A DNA stretch of 64,000 nt from Variibacter gotjawalensis (GCF_002355335.1 NZ_AP014946.1:3983501-4047500); one strand, 5' to 3'; counted from the first letter of the stretch, positions 34,381 through 42,667 are shown. Numbers and translations: made by a program. Notes: generated from the letters alone by a model not told the origin.

Positions 34381-35238
34381 TTACTTGAACTCCGCCTTAC
34401 CATTGTTGATCACCACGATATCGCGCTCCTTCACCTTGGCGCGGAACGAAACCACATTCCCGTCGCGCCACATCTCGGTGACGATCGTCTCGCCCGGATA
34501 GACCGGCGCCGAGAAGCGAACCTGCATGGTCTTCATCGCATTCGCGTCGTATTTGCCGATGGTCTTGAGCAGTGCGTGGCCGACGACGCCGAACGTGCAG
34601 AGGCCGTGCAGGATCGGCGCTTCGAACCCGCCGGCTTTCGCGACGTCCGGATCGGCATGCAGCGGATTATAGTCGCCCGACAAGCGATAGATCAGCGCGG
34701 CCTGCGGCAGCGTCGCGATCTCGGTCGTCGTGTCAGGCGCACGATCCGGGATAGCATGCGGCGCCGGCGCGGAACCTGCCGGCCCACCGAAGCCGCCGTC
34801 GCCGCGCAGGAACGTCGTTGATGTCAGCTTGCAGAGAAGCTCGCCGGTCGCCTTGTCGTAGACGTCGCGCTCAGACAGCATGATCGCGCCTTTGCCGGCG
34901 CCCTTGTCGTAAGCCTCGGTGACGCGGTGCTTGCCGACAACGGTGCCGGACGCCGGCAGCGGCTTGTAGAGGATGACGCCCTGCTCTCCGTGCAGCACCT
35001 TCTTCCAGTCCGCGCCGAATTCCGGTTCCTTGATCCAGAAGCCCGGATAGCCGAGCACGACCGCCATCGTCGGCAGCGCTTTCAGCCCATCCTCGTAAAC
35101 GAATTTGAGTTGATCGCGATTGAGCGGATCGGCGCCGAGGCCGAGACCGAGCGCATACAGGATCGTGTCGCGCTCAGAATACGTGTGTTCGATATCGTCG
35201 AACTGATGATTGACGAGCTTGTCGCGTGCGATGAGCAT
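34381..35238 (-). CDS. MaoC-type 2-enoyl-CoA hydratase (MFE-2 hydratase-2-like)
   Basis: 285 residues, a double hot-dog protein. The second hot-dog has the hydratase-2 signature SGDYNPLHADP with Asp189 and His194, then FEAPILHGLCTFG. It hydrates trans-2-enoyl-CoA to (3R)-hydroxyacyl-CoA, which can feed the SDR at 31970 or PHA synthesis. Single gene on the minus strand, convergent with the acyl-CoA dehydrogenase. Confidence 0.9.
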   Translation of the reverse strand: MLIARDKLVNHQFDDIEHTYSERDTILYALGLGLGADPLNRDQLKFVYEDGLKALPTMAVVLGYPGFWIKEPEFGADWKKVLHGEQGVILYKPLPASGTVVGKHRVTEAYDKGAGKGAIMLSERDVYDKATGELLCKLTSTTFLRGDGGFGGPAGSAPAPHAIPDRAPDTTTEIATLPQAALIYRLSGDYNPLHADPDVAKAGGFEAPILHGLCTFGVVGHALLKTIGKYDANAMKTMQVRFSAPVYPGETIVTEMWRDGNVVSFRAKVKERDIVVINNGKAEFK

Positions 35239-35333
35239 TCGGCGTTTCCATGATCTGTTTGTGCGAAAATCGCACGCGCACGACGCTGGATCAATGCTCG
35301 AGATGTGACGCTACGCGGAACTATAAGTTGCGC

Positions 35334-35457
35334 CGTCATTGCGAGGAGCGACCCTGCGCGAAGCGCCGTCGCGACGAAGCAATCCAGTTCTTTCTGCTAG
35401 CATCTGGATTGCCACGTCGCCGCTTTGCGCTACGCGCCGCGGCTCCTCGCAATGACG
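35334..35457. repeat. REP-like element, family D
   Basis: CGTCATTGCGAGGAGCG ... CTCCTCGCAATGACG with inner GCAATCCAG/CTGGATTGC. It ends 7 bases before the MATE gene 3' end. Confidence 0.85.
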
Positions 35458-35463
35458 AGGAGA

Positions 35464-36813
35464 TCAGGCGAGCTTCCCCCAACGCACGAAGTAGACGGCG
35501 GCGGCAGCGGCAAGTCCGTAGACCACCATCGCGATGCCGACGAGCGCGAACATCTGCCACACCGGCGCGTTCGTCGCGGTCAGCCACCAGCCGCCGAGCG
35601 CGACCGTGATCAGACGCACCGACTGCGCCAGAACCGGGCCGATGATCTTTCCGGCGCCCTGCGATGCGAAATAGAGGCATAGACCAAGGCCGAAGAAGAA
35701 ATACGTGGGGCCGGCCCAAGCGAAGTACGAACGCGCCGCGGCGAGCACCGCCTCGTTCGTCGTAAAGAGTTTGCCCCACAGATCCGGCGCGAGCGCGACC
35801 ACGATACCGACGACACCGACGATGATCGCGGCGAGCAAGCCGCCGGTCCACGCGACGCTGCGCGCCCGCGGTATGTTGCCCGAACCCACCGCCATGCCGA
35901 CCATCGGCACACAGGCGACGCCGACCGCGAAGACGATCGGGATCAGCAGAAACTCAAGCCGCGCGCCGATGCCGTAGCCCGCCAGCGCTTCGTCGCCGAA
36001 ACGCGAGACGAGCGCCGTGACGATGAGCACCGTCAGCACGGTCTGCACCGACGAGAGCGACGCGATGCCGCCGACGCGCAGAATGTCGAAGAAGATTTCG
36101 CGCGACAGCTTCTGCGAGAAGCTCAAGCGGACGCGCGCGCGGCTCGACATGAGATAGCCGGCGAGGAACAACGCGGCTGCCGTGAACGCGATCACCTGAC
36201 CGAGGCCGATGCCGAGCATGCCGAGGCGCGGAAACGGCCCGAGGCCGAGGCCGAGCGCGCCGCCGAGCACGACTTGCAGCGCCGCCGCCACCAGCAACGT
36301 CGCGGACGGCACCTTCATGTTGCCGCCGCCGCGCACGATCGACGCGAAGGTGTTGGTCAACCAGATGCTGACGGCGCCGAAGAAGATCGTGTTCGAATAA
36401 AGGAGCGCCTGCCCCAGCACATCGCCGCTGCCGCCGAGTATGCGATAGATCCACGGACCGCCCGCGAGGAAAGCGATGAACATTGCGAGCCCCGCGCCGA
36501 GGCCGATCACCGTCGCATGGAACGCGACCGCTTCGGCCCGCTGCATCAAGCCGGCGCCGAGCGCGCGGCTGATCGCCGACGAAATGCCGCCGCCCATCGC
36601 GCCGGCCGACATCGTCTGCTGCAGCATCACCATCGGAAAGACGAGCGCCATCGCGGCAAGCGGCGCGGTGCCGAGAAGACCGACGTAAGCCGTCTCCGCC
36701 ACCGCGACGAGCGCGATCGCCAGCATCGAGATCATGTTCGGCAGCGAAAGCCGCGTCAGCGTCGGCAGAATAGGATCGACGAGCAGCGGGTTCGGCGGGA
36801 TCGGCGCATGCAT
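35464..36813 (-). CDS. MATE family efflux transporter
   Basis: 449 residues, twelve hydrophobic helices. The N-half has LSLPNMISMLAIALVAVAE and GGGISSAISRALG, the C-half GGIASLSSVQTVL and GVACVPMVGMAVGSG, all typical of MATE proteins. It exports cationic drugs or metabolites against Na+ or H+. It starts 15 bases after the HxlR regulator on the same strand, so they form an operon. Confidence 0.9.
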   Translation of the reverse strand: MHAPIPPNPLLVDPILPTLTRLSLPNMISMLAIALVAVAETAYVGLLGTAPLAAMALVFPMVMLQQTMSAGAMGGGISSAISRALGAGLMQRAEAVAFHATVIGLGAGLAMFIAFLAGGPWIYRILGGSGDVLGQALLYSNTIFFGAVSIWLTNTFASIVRGGGNMKVPSATLLVAAALQVVLGGALGLGLGPFPRLGMLGIGLGQVIAFTAAALFLAGYLMSSRARVRLSFSQKLSREIFFDILRVGGIASLSSVQTVLTVLIVTALVSRFGDEALAGYGIGARLEFLLIPIVFAVGVACVPMVGMAVGSGNIPRARSVAWTGGLLAAIIVGVVGIVVALAPDLWGKLFTTNEAVLAAARSYFAWAGPTYFFFGLGLCLYFASQGAGKIIGPVLAQSVRLITVALGGWWLTATNAPVWQMFALVGIAMVVYGLAAAAAVYFVRWGKLA

Positions 36814-36828
36814 GGCGGATACCCGCTG

Positions 36829-37326
36829 TTAGTTTGATTTGACGGCGTCGCGGCGGGCAAAACGCTTTCGCAAACCATCGCTCGCGGCGGGGCCAGCCCC
36901 CATCTTGAATTCCGTGCCGGTGTAGACGCGGCCGGTGTTGCGATCGACCAGCGCGAGATCGACCGGCTTGCCGGTATCGATATCGCAGAGATCGACGCTG
37001 ACGCCTTCCGGTGCGAAATGCTTGTTGCCGAAGGCGAGCAGCGCGAACAGCACCGGGCGGAAATCGCGGCCGCGATCGGTCGGCACATACTCGTAGCGCG
37101 GCGGCCGCGCATTATAGAGGTGGCGCTCGAGCAGCCCCGCCTCGACCAGCGCATTCAAGCGCCGCGTCAGCATGTTCGGAGCGATGCCCAGCTTCTTCTG
37201 AAATTCGTCGAAACGCCGCAGACCCGCGAGCGCATCGCGCATGATCAGCATCGACCACCACTCGCCTACGCGATCGAGGCTGCGGGCGATGGGGCACACC
37301 ATGTCGGCAAAGGATTTGCGTTCCAT
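36829..37326 (-). CDS. HxlR family transcriptional regulator
   Basis: 165 residues. The winged helix contains the conserved Cys (FADMVCPIARSLDRVGEWWS) and the recognition region FDEFQKKLGIAPNMLTRRL. The C-terminal ~55 residues (VDLCDIDTGKPVDLALVDRN) extend beyond the ~110-residue HxlR core and may sense a ligand. Likely controls itself and the MATE pump in response to redox or electrophile stress through the Cys. Confidence 0.9.
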   Translation of the reverse strand: MERKSFADMVCPIARSLDRVGEWWSMLIMRDALAGLRRFDEFQKKLGIAPNMLTRRLNALVEAGLLERHLYNARPPRYEYVPTDRGRDFRPVLFALLAFGNKHFAPEGVSVDLCDIDTGKPVDLALVDRNTGRVYTGTEFKMGAGPAASDGLRKRFARRDAVKSN

Positions 37327-37343
37327 AGCCGACGTGTAAGCCG

Positions 37344-37366
37344 GTAACTATCTTTTTGCAAGTGAC
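37344..37366. promoter_or_regulatory. Putative HxlR operator
   Basis: GTAACT-N11-AGTGAC, an inverted repeat with one mismatch, 18 bases before the HxlR start. Its minus-strand reading (ACTTGCAAAAAGATAGT) is of the type often found before HxlR genes. Confidence 0.5.
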
Positions 37367-37371
37367 ATAAT

Positions 37372-37731
37372 CTAAGCGCTCGGCGTACGAAAATTCACCA
37401 GTAGGTTTCCAAGCTTTTCCGGCACGTCGAGTTCGAAGCCGAGCACGGCGGCCGACAGCGCTTTGCCGTAATTGTCGAGCGATAGCGACCGCGAGACGCC
37501 GCCGCCGAGCGCACCTTCGGCGACGAAGTTGAGCACGCCGAGCTTGTCGACCTCGTAACGCGTCACCTTGCCGGTGACGATACCGGCGTAGAAAGCCTTG
37601 AATTTGTCCGCCGTCAGCTGGTCTTTCAGGATCGGGTATAGGTCGGGCTCGTAGGCAATCACCGTGATGTTCGACGTGTTGCCTTTGTCGCCGGAGCGGA
37701 CATGCGCCGCGTGTTGAAGTTTGACGCGCAT
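37372..37731 (-). CDS. AtuA C-terminal-like domain protein (small subunit of split AtuA)
   Basis: 119 residues. HAAHVRSGDKGNTSNITVIA at the start is the hallmark of the domain found at the C-terminus of full-length AtuA. The gene starts one base after the stop of the AtuA-like gene, so the two products probably form one complex. No signal peptide. AtuA is needed for acyclic terpene/isovalerate-type catabolism in Pseudomonas, but its reaction is unknown. Confidence 0.8.
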   Translation of the reverse strand: MRVKLQHAAHVRSGDKGNTSNITVIAYEPDLYPILKDQLTADKFKAFYAGIVTGKVTRYEVDKLGVLNFVAEGALGGGVSRSLSLDNYGKALSAAVLGFELDVPEKLGNLLVNFRTPSA

Positions 37732-37732
37732 T

Positions 37733-39085
37733 TCAGCTCTCGTACATCGTGATGACCGGCTTGATCGCTTCGCGCGCGACCAGCGACGACCAGACGCCGA
37801 TGATCTCTCGCGTGCGGTCCTGATGCGGCACGCGCTTGCCCGTCATCGCAACGCCGGACACCGCCATTCCGTCGATCTCGCGGCCGATCTTCATTGCTTC
37901 TTCGCGCGTCTTGGTGCGCGCCGCAACGCGCACCGCGATCTCGTAAGGCTCCGGCTGGTCTTTCGGTGAGACGCCGGCGTGGATCGCGTTAAGGCCGACG
38001 AAATCGACGCGCACGTCTTCGGCTTTGAGATTCACGATCTTGAAGCGCTCTTCCAAAATCTTCTTTGCGAGTTCGGCGCGGCGCAGAGCGCCCGGTCCCG
38101 CGTAGAAAAACATATCTTCGCCGATAAAGCCTTCGTGGCACGCGATCGAGACCTTCAGCGTCGGCGTGCGCGGCTTGCCCGAGATGTTGGTGACGCGCAC
38201 GCGGTCATGGCCGATTTCCTCAAGGTCCGTGGTGGTGAAATCGACGACGACGTCCGGCGTGATGTAGTTCGCCGGATCGTGCACCTCGTAGAAAAGCTGC
38301 TCCTTCACGGTGCGGATGTTGATCGCGCCACCCGTATTCTTCACTTTCGAAATCACGGCCGAACCGTCGCTTTCGACTTCGGCAATCGGAAACGCGAGAT
38401 CCCACGGGTCCGGCACATCCTTGAATCCCGGATCGCAGAAGTAACCGCCGGTCACTTGCGCACCGCATTCGAGCAGATGGCCGATGCCGTTGCCGTGACC
38501 GACGCGCGCGTGATCGAGCGCATCCCAGCCGTATTCGTGCATCATCGGCGCCATGAAGATCGACGGATCGGCAACGCGGCCCGTTATCACGATCTGCGCG
38601 CCGTCCTTCAGCGCCTGCACGATCGGCTCGGCACCCATATAGGCTTCGGCAGAAACGATCGAACCTTTGAGCGCGGAAGCCGGCCGCCCGTCTTCCATCA
38701 GCGTATCGGCGTGATCGAGCACCGTATCGGTGATCAGCGATCCGTTAACGGCCGCGACCTTGATGCCTTTCGGCGCGCCGAGTTCGCGCAGCCAATGCAC
38801 GACGCGCTCGGACGCGCCTTCCGGATTGATCCAGCCCTGGTTGGAGACGATCTTCGTGCCGCGCTTGAGGCAGCCCGGCAGCACGCGGCTCATGCGGTCG
38901 TCGAGATACGTATCGTAGCCCGGAAACGACGGGTCGCGCCGCTTGCGCACCTGCGCGGCCGAGATCGTCGCCTCCGCCATCGTCTCGAAGCAGAGATAAT
39001 CGAGATCGCCCTGCTCGGCGTTGAGTTTGGCGGGCTCCAGCCGATCACCCCACCAGGCCGACCCCGATCCGATACGTAATGCCAT
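37733..39085 (-). CDS. Acyclic terpene utilisation AtuA-family protein (DUF1446)
   Basis: 450 residues. Starts RIGSGSAWWGDRLEPA and carries KIVSNQGWINPEGASERV, GRVADPSIFMAPMMHEYGW and VGHGNGIGHLLECGAQVTGG, the main DUF1446 blocks. It lacks the C-terminal ~110 residues of the longer AtuA proteins; these are encoded by the next gene. The TTT-type binding protein lies upstream on the same strand, with a family F repeat in between. Confidence 0.85.
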   Translation of the reverse strand: MALRIGSGSAWWGDRLEPAKLNAEQGDLDYLCFETMAEATISAAQVRKRRDPSFPGYDTYLDDRMSRVLPGCLKRGTKIVSNQGWINPEGASERVVHWLRELGAPKGIKVAAVNGSLITDTVLDHADTLMEDGRPASALKGSIVSAEAYMGAEPIVQALKDGAQIVITGRVADPSIFMAPMMHEYGWDALDHARVGHGNGIGHLLECGAQVTGGYFCDPGFKDVPDPWDLAFPIAEVESDGSAVISKVKNTGGAINIRTVKEQLFYEVHDPANYITPDVVVDFTTTDLEEIGHDRVRVTNISGKPRTPTLKVSIACHEGFIGEDMFFYAGPGALRRAELAKKILEERFKIVNLKAEDVRVDFVGLNAIHAGVSPKDQPEPYEIAVRVAARTKTREEAMKIGREIDGMAVSGVAMTGKRVPHQDRTREIIGVWSSLVAREAIKPVITMYES

Positions 39086-39115
39086 TATTCTTGCCTTTCA
39101 GTCTCAGCTTCTCTC

Positions 39116-39252
39116 CGTCATCCTGAGGAGCCTGTCGGTCCGGCTTCGCCGGACCGCAGGCGTCTCGAAGGACGACGGCCCATTCCGCAGTCACAACGTT
39201 GAGGCCGCCATCCTTCGAGACGCGGTGCTTCGCAACGCTCCTTAGGATGACG
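39116..39252. repeat. REP-like element, family F
   Basis: CGTCATCCTGAGGAGC ... GCTCCTTAGGATGACG with inner CGTCTCGAAGGACG/CCTTCGAGACG palindrome. It lies between the binding-protein 3' end and the atuA-like 5' end, both on the minus strand. Confidence 0.85.
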
Positions 39253-39269
39253 GATGACTCACTCCACGC

Positions 39270-40229
39270 TCACTCCACCTTCACGCCAGTTTTCTGTACG
39301 ACCGGCGGCCACTTCTCGACTTCACGCTTCACCACATCGCCGAACGCTTGCTGCGACATCGGCGACGGTACCGCCCCGAGCTCGAGCAGACGCGTCTTCA
39401 CGTCGTCTTCGCCGAGCGATGCGACAACGTTCTGATGCAGCCTATCGACGATCGCCTGCGGCGTCTTCGCCGGCGCGAAGAGACCGAACCATGCGGAGAC
39501 CTCATACCCCGGCACGCCGGCCTCGACCATCGTCGGCACATCCGTGAGGCTTGGGAAGCGCTGCGTTGTCGTCACCGCGAGCGCTTTCACGGTGCCGGCG
39601 CGGATATGCCCGATCGACGACGGCAGATTGTCGACGCCGACTTTGATGTGGCCCGCAATGAGGTCGTTCAGCATCGGCCCGGCGCCGCGATACGGCACGT
39701 GATTGATGTTGATGTCGGTGAGCGCTTTGAGAAGCTCGCCGGACATATGCGTGGACGCACCGACCGACGTTGAACCGAAATCGACTTTGCCGGGCTGCGC
39801 CTTCGCGAGCTTGATCAAATCGGCGACCGAATTCACCCCAAGCGATGCATGCACCATAAGCACGTTTGGCGTCGCGCCGACCATCGTGATCGGCATGAAG
39901 TCCTTTTGCGGATCGTAAGCCAGTTGCTTGAACACGCTCGAATTGATGCCGTGCGTGTTCACGGTGCCCATCAGCAGCGTGTACCCATCCGGCGGCGATT
40001 GATGCACGGCTTGCGTTCCGATCGAGCCGCTCGCGCCGCTGCGATTCTCAACAACGAAATTCTGCCCGAGCTTTTTGCTGAGCTTGTCCGCGATGACACG
40101 CGCCAGAATGTCGGTTGTTCCGCCTGCCGGATACGGCACGATGATTTTCACGGGGCGATCGGGATACGTCTGCGCCTGCGCGGCGAACGACGTGACGAGG
40201 GCGAGCGCAGCAATCAATCCACGAAGCAT
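39270..40229 (-). CDS. Tripartite tricarboxylate transporter-type substrate-binding protein (Bug family)
   Basis: 319 residues with a signal peptide (LRGLIAALALVTSFAAQAQ, cleavage near 19). Bug-family motifs are PVKIIVPYPAGGTTDILAR and NRSGASGSIGTQAV, plus VPYRGAGPML later. The membrane subunits TctA/TctB are not present, as is common for orphan Bug genes. It probably binds a carboxylated compound; the AtuA pair downstream may act on it. Confidence 0.9.
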   Translation of the reverse strand: MLRGLIAALALVTSFAAQAQTYPDRPVKIIVPYPAGGTTDILARVIADKLSKKLGQNFVVENRSGASGSIGTQAVHQSPPDGYTLLMGTVNTHGINSSVFKQLAYDPQKDFMPITMVGATPNVLMVHASLGVNSVADLIKLAKAQPGKVDFGSTSVGASTHMSGELLKALTDININHVPYRGAGPMLNDLIAGHIKVGVDNLPSSIGHIRAGTVKALAVTTTQRFPSLTDVPTMVEAGVPGYEVSAWFGLFAPAKTPQAIVDRLHQNVVASLGEDDVKTRLLELGAVPSPMSQQAFGDVVKREVEKWPPVVQKTGVKVE

Positions 40230-40315
40230 GCTTCCTCCTTCGGACCACCTTCTGCGCTTGCCGCGCGTGCGGTCTCGTCTCGATCGCTAGCACAGGTGAG
40301 GAGCGATCCGCACCG

Positions 40316-40348
40316 TTGACATCGCGAAAGCATTAACTATCATAATGC
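40316..40348 (+). promoter_or_regulatory. Promoter with palindrome upstream of MFS gene
   Basis: TTGACA (40316) and TATCAT (40338) are 16 bases apart, a good sigma-70-like promoter. GCATTA-N7-TAATGC (40330-40348) covers the -10, as expected for a repressor site. The regulator is not recognised. Confidence 0.6.
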
Positions 40349-40419
40349 AAGTTAGTCGGCTCGCGGGCAGTGCCCGCGTGGCCGCTTTTGGCGTAGGCTG
40401 AACATTCAATGCTGGGGCG

Positions 40420-41679
40420 ATGACGCGCATGACCAAACAACGAAGCTTCTGGGTCCCGGTGCTCTGCGGTGCCGCCATCCTCACCATCGGCATGGGCGCG
40501 CGACAAAGCTTCGGCATTTTCCAGAAGCCGATTTCTGAAAGCCTCGGCGTCGGCCGCGAAGTCTGGTCGTTCGGTAACGCGCTCGCGATGTTGTTGATGG
40601 GTGCACTCGCGCCGTTCGCCGGCAACATGGCGGACCGCTTCGGCTCCGCGAAAACAGTCGCGGTCGGCGGCTTGGTCTACGTCGCCGGCATGGCGACGAT
40701 CGCGTTCGCCAGCGGCAGCACGCTGTTGATCCTCGGCAACCTCATCGCGGGCTTCGGCCTTGCGGCCGCCGGTATGGGCCCGATCTTCGGCGCCGTCTCG
40801 CGACAGACGCCGCCGGAGAAGCGCTCGCTCGCGCTCGGCATCACGACGGCGGGCGGCTCGTTCGGCCAATTCGCCATCGTGCCGCTCGCCTCCGTGCTGC
40901 AAGCCAAATTCGGCGACTGGCACTTCACGATGTGGGTCCTGACGTTTCTCTCGATCATCATGATCCCGCTCGCGATCGGCATTCGCGAGCCGAACCGCGC
41001 CGCGCCCGCCGTCGGCGCGCCGATCCCACAGGGAACGAAGGAAGCTCTGACCGAGGCCTACGGCACGCGCGGCTATATCCTGCTGATCATCGGCTTCTTC
41101 GTCTGCGGCTTCCACGTCGCCTTCATCGGCCTGCATCTGCCGGCTTATATCGCCGACAACGCAATCGGCATGTCGTTCTTCGGCCGCCCGATCACGCCGC
41201 TCGAACTCGGCGGCTGGGCTATCGGTCTCGTCGGTCTCTTCAATCTCGCCGGCGCGTTGATCTGGGGTGCGCTCGGCGCCAAGCATTCGAAGAAGGACTT
41301 GCTCGCCCTGCTCTACTTCCTGCGCGCGGTCGGCTTCATCATCTTTCTCGTCCTGCCGCTCTCGTGGATGTCGGTGCTGATCTTCTCGGCGACGCTCGGC
41401 TTCCTTTGGCTGGGCACCGTGCCGCTCACCAGCGGGCTCGTCGGCTATATGTTCGGCCAGACCCATATGGCGATGCTGTGGGGCATCGTGTTCTTCAGCC
41501 ACCAGATCGGCAGCTTCTTGGGCGGCTGGGGCGCGGGACGCCTCTACGACATCCAAGGCAACTACGATGCGATGTGGTGGATCTCGGTCGGCCTCGGCCT
41601 GTTCGCCGCGGCCATCCATTGGTTCATTCGCGAAGAGCCGGTGCCACGCCTCCGCGCCGCCGCGACCGCAGCCGCATGA
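40420..41679 (+). CDS. MFS transporter
   Basis: 419 residues, twelve hydrophobic helices. The loop 2-3 motif is NMADRFGSAKTVAVGG and the N-terminus GMGARQSFGIFQKPISE fits OFA/monocarboxylate-type MFS carriers. It likely carries an organic anion. ATG 40420 and ATG 40429 are both possible; GGGG precedes the first closely and the second at 12 bases. It overlaps a 56-codon downstream gene by ATGA. Confidence 0.88.
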   Translation: MTRMTKQRSFWVPVLCGAAILTIGMGARQSFGIFQKPISESLGVGREVWSFGNALAMLLMGALAPFAGNMADRFGSAKTVAVGGLVYVAGMATIAFASGSTLLILGNLIAGFGLAAAGMGPIFGAVSRQTPPEKRSLALGITTAGGSFGQFAIVPLASVLQAKFGDWHFTMWVLTFLSIIMIPLAIGIREPNRAAPAVGAPIPQGTKEALTEAYGTRGYILLIIGFFVCGFHVAFIGLHLPAYIADNAIGMSFFGRPITPLELGGWAIGLVGLFNLAGALIWGALGAKHSKKDLLALLYFLRAVGFIIFLVLPLSWMSVLIFSATLGFLWLGTVPLTSGLVGYMFGQTHMAMLWGIVFFSHQIGSFLGGWGAGRLYDIQGNYDAMWWISVGLGLFAAAIHWFIREEPVPRLRAAATAAA

Positions 41680-41846
41680 GCGACCGACCCCACGATACGC
41701 CGGCGCAAGCGACGAACACGTCGCCGCGCTGGCTTGTCTGGGGTGCGGCTTTTGCCGGCGCCGCCGTGCTCGGTGGCTTGTTCGCGGTGTGGGGCATCGA
41801 GGGCCCGAAATATCTCCTCGATGTCATCGCGGCTTATTGTTTTTAG
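41676..41846 (+). CDS. Small membrane protein coupled to MFS gene
   Basis: 56 residues: a hydrophilic N-terminus (SDRPHDTPAQATNTSPR) and one transmembrane helix (WLVWGAAFAGAAVLGGLFAVWG), then a short tail ending AYCF. The ATG overlaps the MFS stop codon, which argues for a real, translationally coupled gene. It may be a small accessory subunit of the carrier; no family recognised. Confidence 0.6.
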   Translation: MSDRPHDTPAQATNTSPRWLVWGAAFAGAAVLGGLFAVWGIEGPKYLLDVIAAYCF

Positions 41847-41849
41847 CTC

Positions 41850-41917
41850 CCCTCACCCGTCTCGCGGTTCGCTTCGCGAACAACGCTCGCCACCCTCTCC
41901 CGTGAACGGGAGAGGGA
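41850..41917. repeat. REP-like half element, family C
   Basis: CCCCTCACCCGTCTCGCGG ... ACCCTCTCCCGTGAACGGGAGAGGG. It matches the right-hand arm of the other family C elements, with a changed loop. Directly follows the small membrane protein stop. Confidence 0.8.
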
Positions 41918-41939
41918 AAAAAGCGGCAAGCCGCAGCGC

Positions 41940-42314
41940 TTAGACTCCCTCTCCCGCTTGCGGGAGAGGGTTGGGGTGAGGGCAAATCGCTTGCTCGAGC
42001 GTTAGCCAAACGCCCTCTCGATTTGACAAAACGTCATTGTTCCAAAATCGGATAATGTGCCAGCCTTCCGCCCGCAGGTAAGTATCGCGCCGCGCGTCGG
42101 AAGCACTGTTGGCGTGGTGCCCGCCGTCAACTTCGATGATGAGCTTTCGACAGATACACGCAAAATCTGCAACGAATGGCCCAATTGGAACTTGCCGCCG
42201 AAACTTGATCCCGGCGAACCGGCGATCCCGCAGCATCCACCACAAGCGGCGTTCCGCCTCCGTGCTATCGCGGCGTAGCGATCGTGCCGAATCCCGTTTC
42301 TGCCCGTTAAGCAT
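41940..42314 (-). CDS. DUF559 endonuclease-like protein
   Basis: 124 residues. The fold is of the very-short-patch-repair/restriction type: TEAERRLWWMLRDRRFAGIKFRRQVPIG (in parts), then ADFACICRKLIIEVDGGHH with the metal-binding Asp/Glu, and IRFWNNDVLSNREGV. Start ATG 42314 abuts one family C repeat arm, and the last ~13 residues (PHPNPLPQAGEGV) are encoded by the other arm, so the gene fills the gap of the repeat. The frame open to 42413 passes through the arm. No clear ribosome site. Confidence 0.82.
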   Translation of the reverse strand: MLNGQKRDSARSLRRDSTEAERRLWWMLRDRRFAGIKFRRQVPIGPFVADFACICRKLIIEVDGGHHANSASDARRDTYLRAEGWHIIRFWNNDVLSNREGVWLTLEQAICPHPNPLPQAGEGV

Positions 42315-42383
42315 TCCCTCACCCGGCTCGCGGTTCGCTTCGCGAACAAAGCTCGCCACCCTCTCCCGCAAGCGGGAGAGGGA
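41946..42383. mobile_element. DUF559 gene enclosed by 26-bp perfect inverted repeats of REP family C
   Basis: TCCCTCTCCCGCTTGCGGGA... (41946-41971) and its exact complement (42358-42383) bracket the DUF559 gene. Inside the ends are GGGTGAGGG and CCCTCACCC. The same arm pair with only ~30 bases between occurs at 29094-29208. No clear target duplication or transposase is seen, so mobility is hypothetical. Confidence 0.45.
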
Positions 42384-42414
42384 AAGACCGCAACGCATCA
42401 CCAATCTAACCACC

Positions 42415-42667
42415 GTGCCATTTTTCCGCCAAGGTCGTTCGGCAAAAGCGCGCGACCTTCAACTCCAGCGCGGGAGGACTGCATTGAATATGATCTGCAC
42501 GATCTTCCCTTCCGGGATGTCGCGACGTTAGTTCGCGCGAATCCGCGGCCCGCCTCATAAGCGGTCAGCTGGACTTTTCACCCTACCGATAATCATTCGA
42601 AGCGGCGCGTGACGCATCTGCGTGCGCGTTGCCAGGAGTCGGCGGCCTCACGGCGCCGGTGAACATT
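42415..42667. other. Gap without supported gene
   Basis: A 250-base gap between the repeat element and the ABC exporter. Short open frames exist on both strands (e.g. about 49 codons on the minus strand) but none has a ribosome site or recognisable product. Confidence 0.5.

Noticed and set aside
39116-39252. Family F hairpin as an attenuator of the atuA genes
   Set aside because: It matches a dispersed repeat family, has no leader peptide and no T-run. A regulatory role cannot be supported.
41946-42383. Calling the DUF559 element a proven transposon or IS
   Set aside because: There is no transposase and no clear target duplication. It is reported only as a candidate unit.
42415-42570. Short frames on both strands after the DUF559 element, one reading IEYDLHDLPFRDV
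   Set aside because: No ribosome site, no recognised family and no coupling to a neighbour. They cannot be told from chance.
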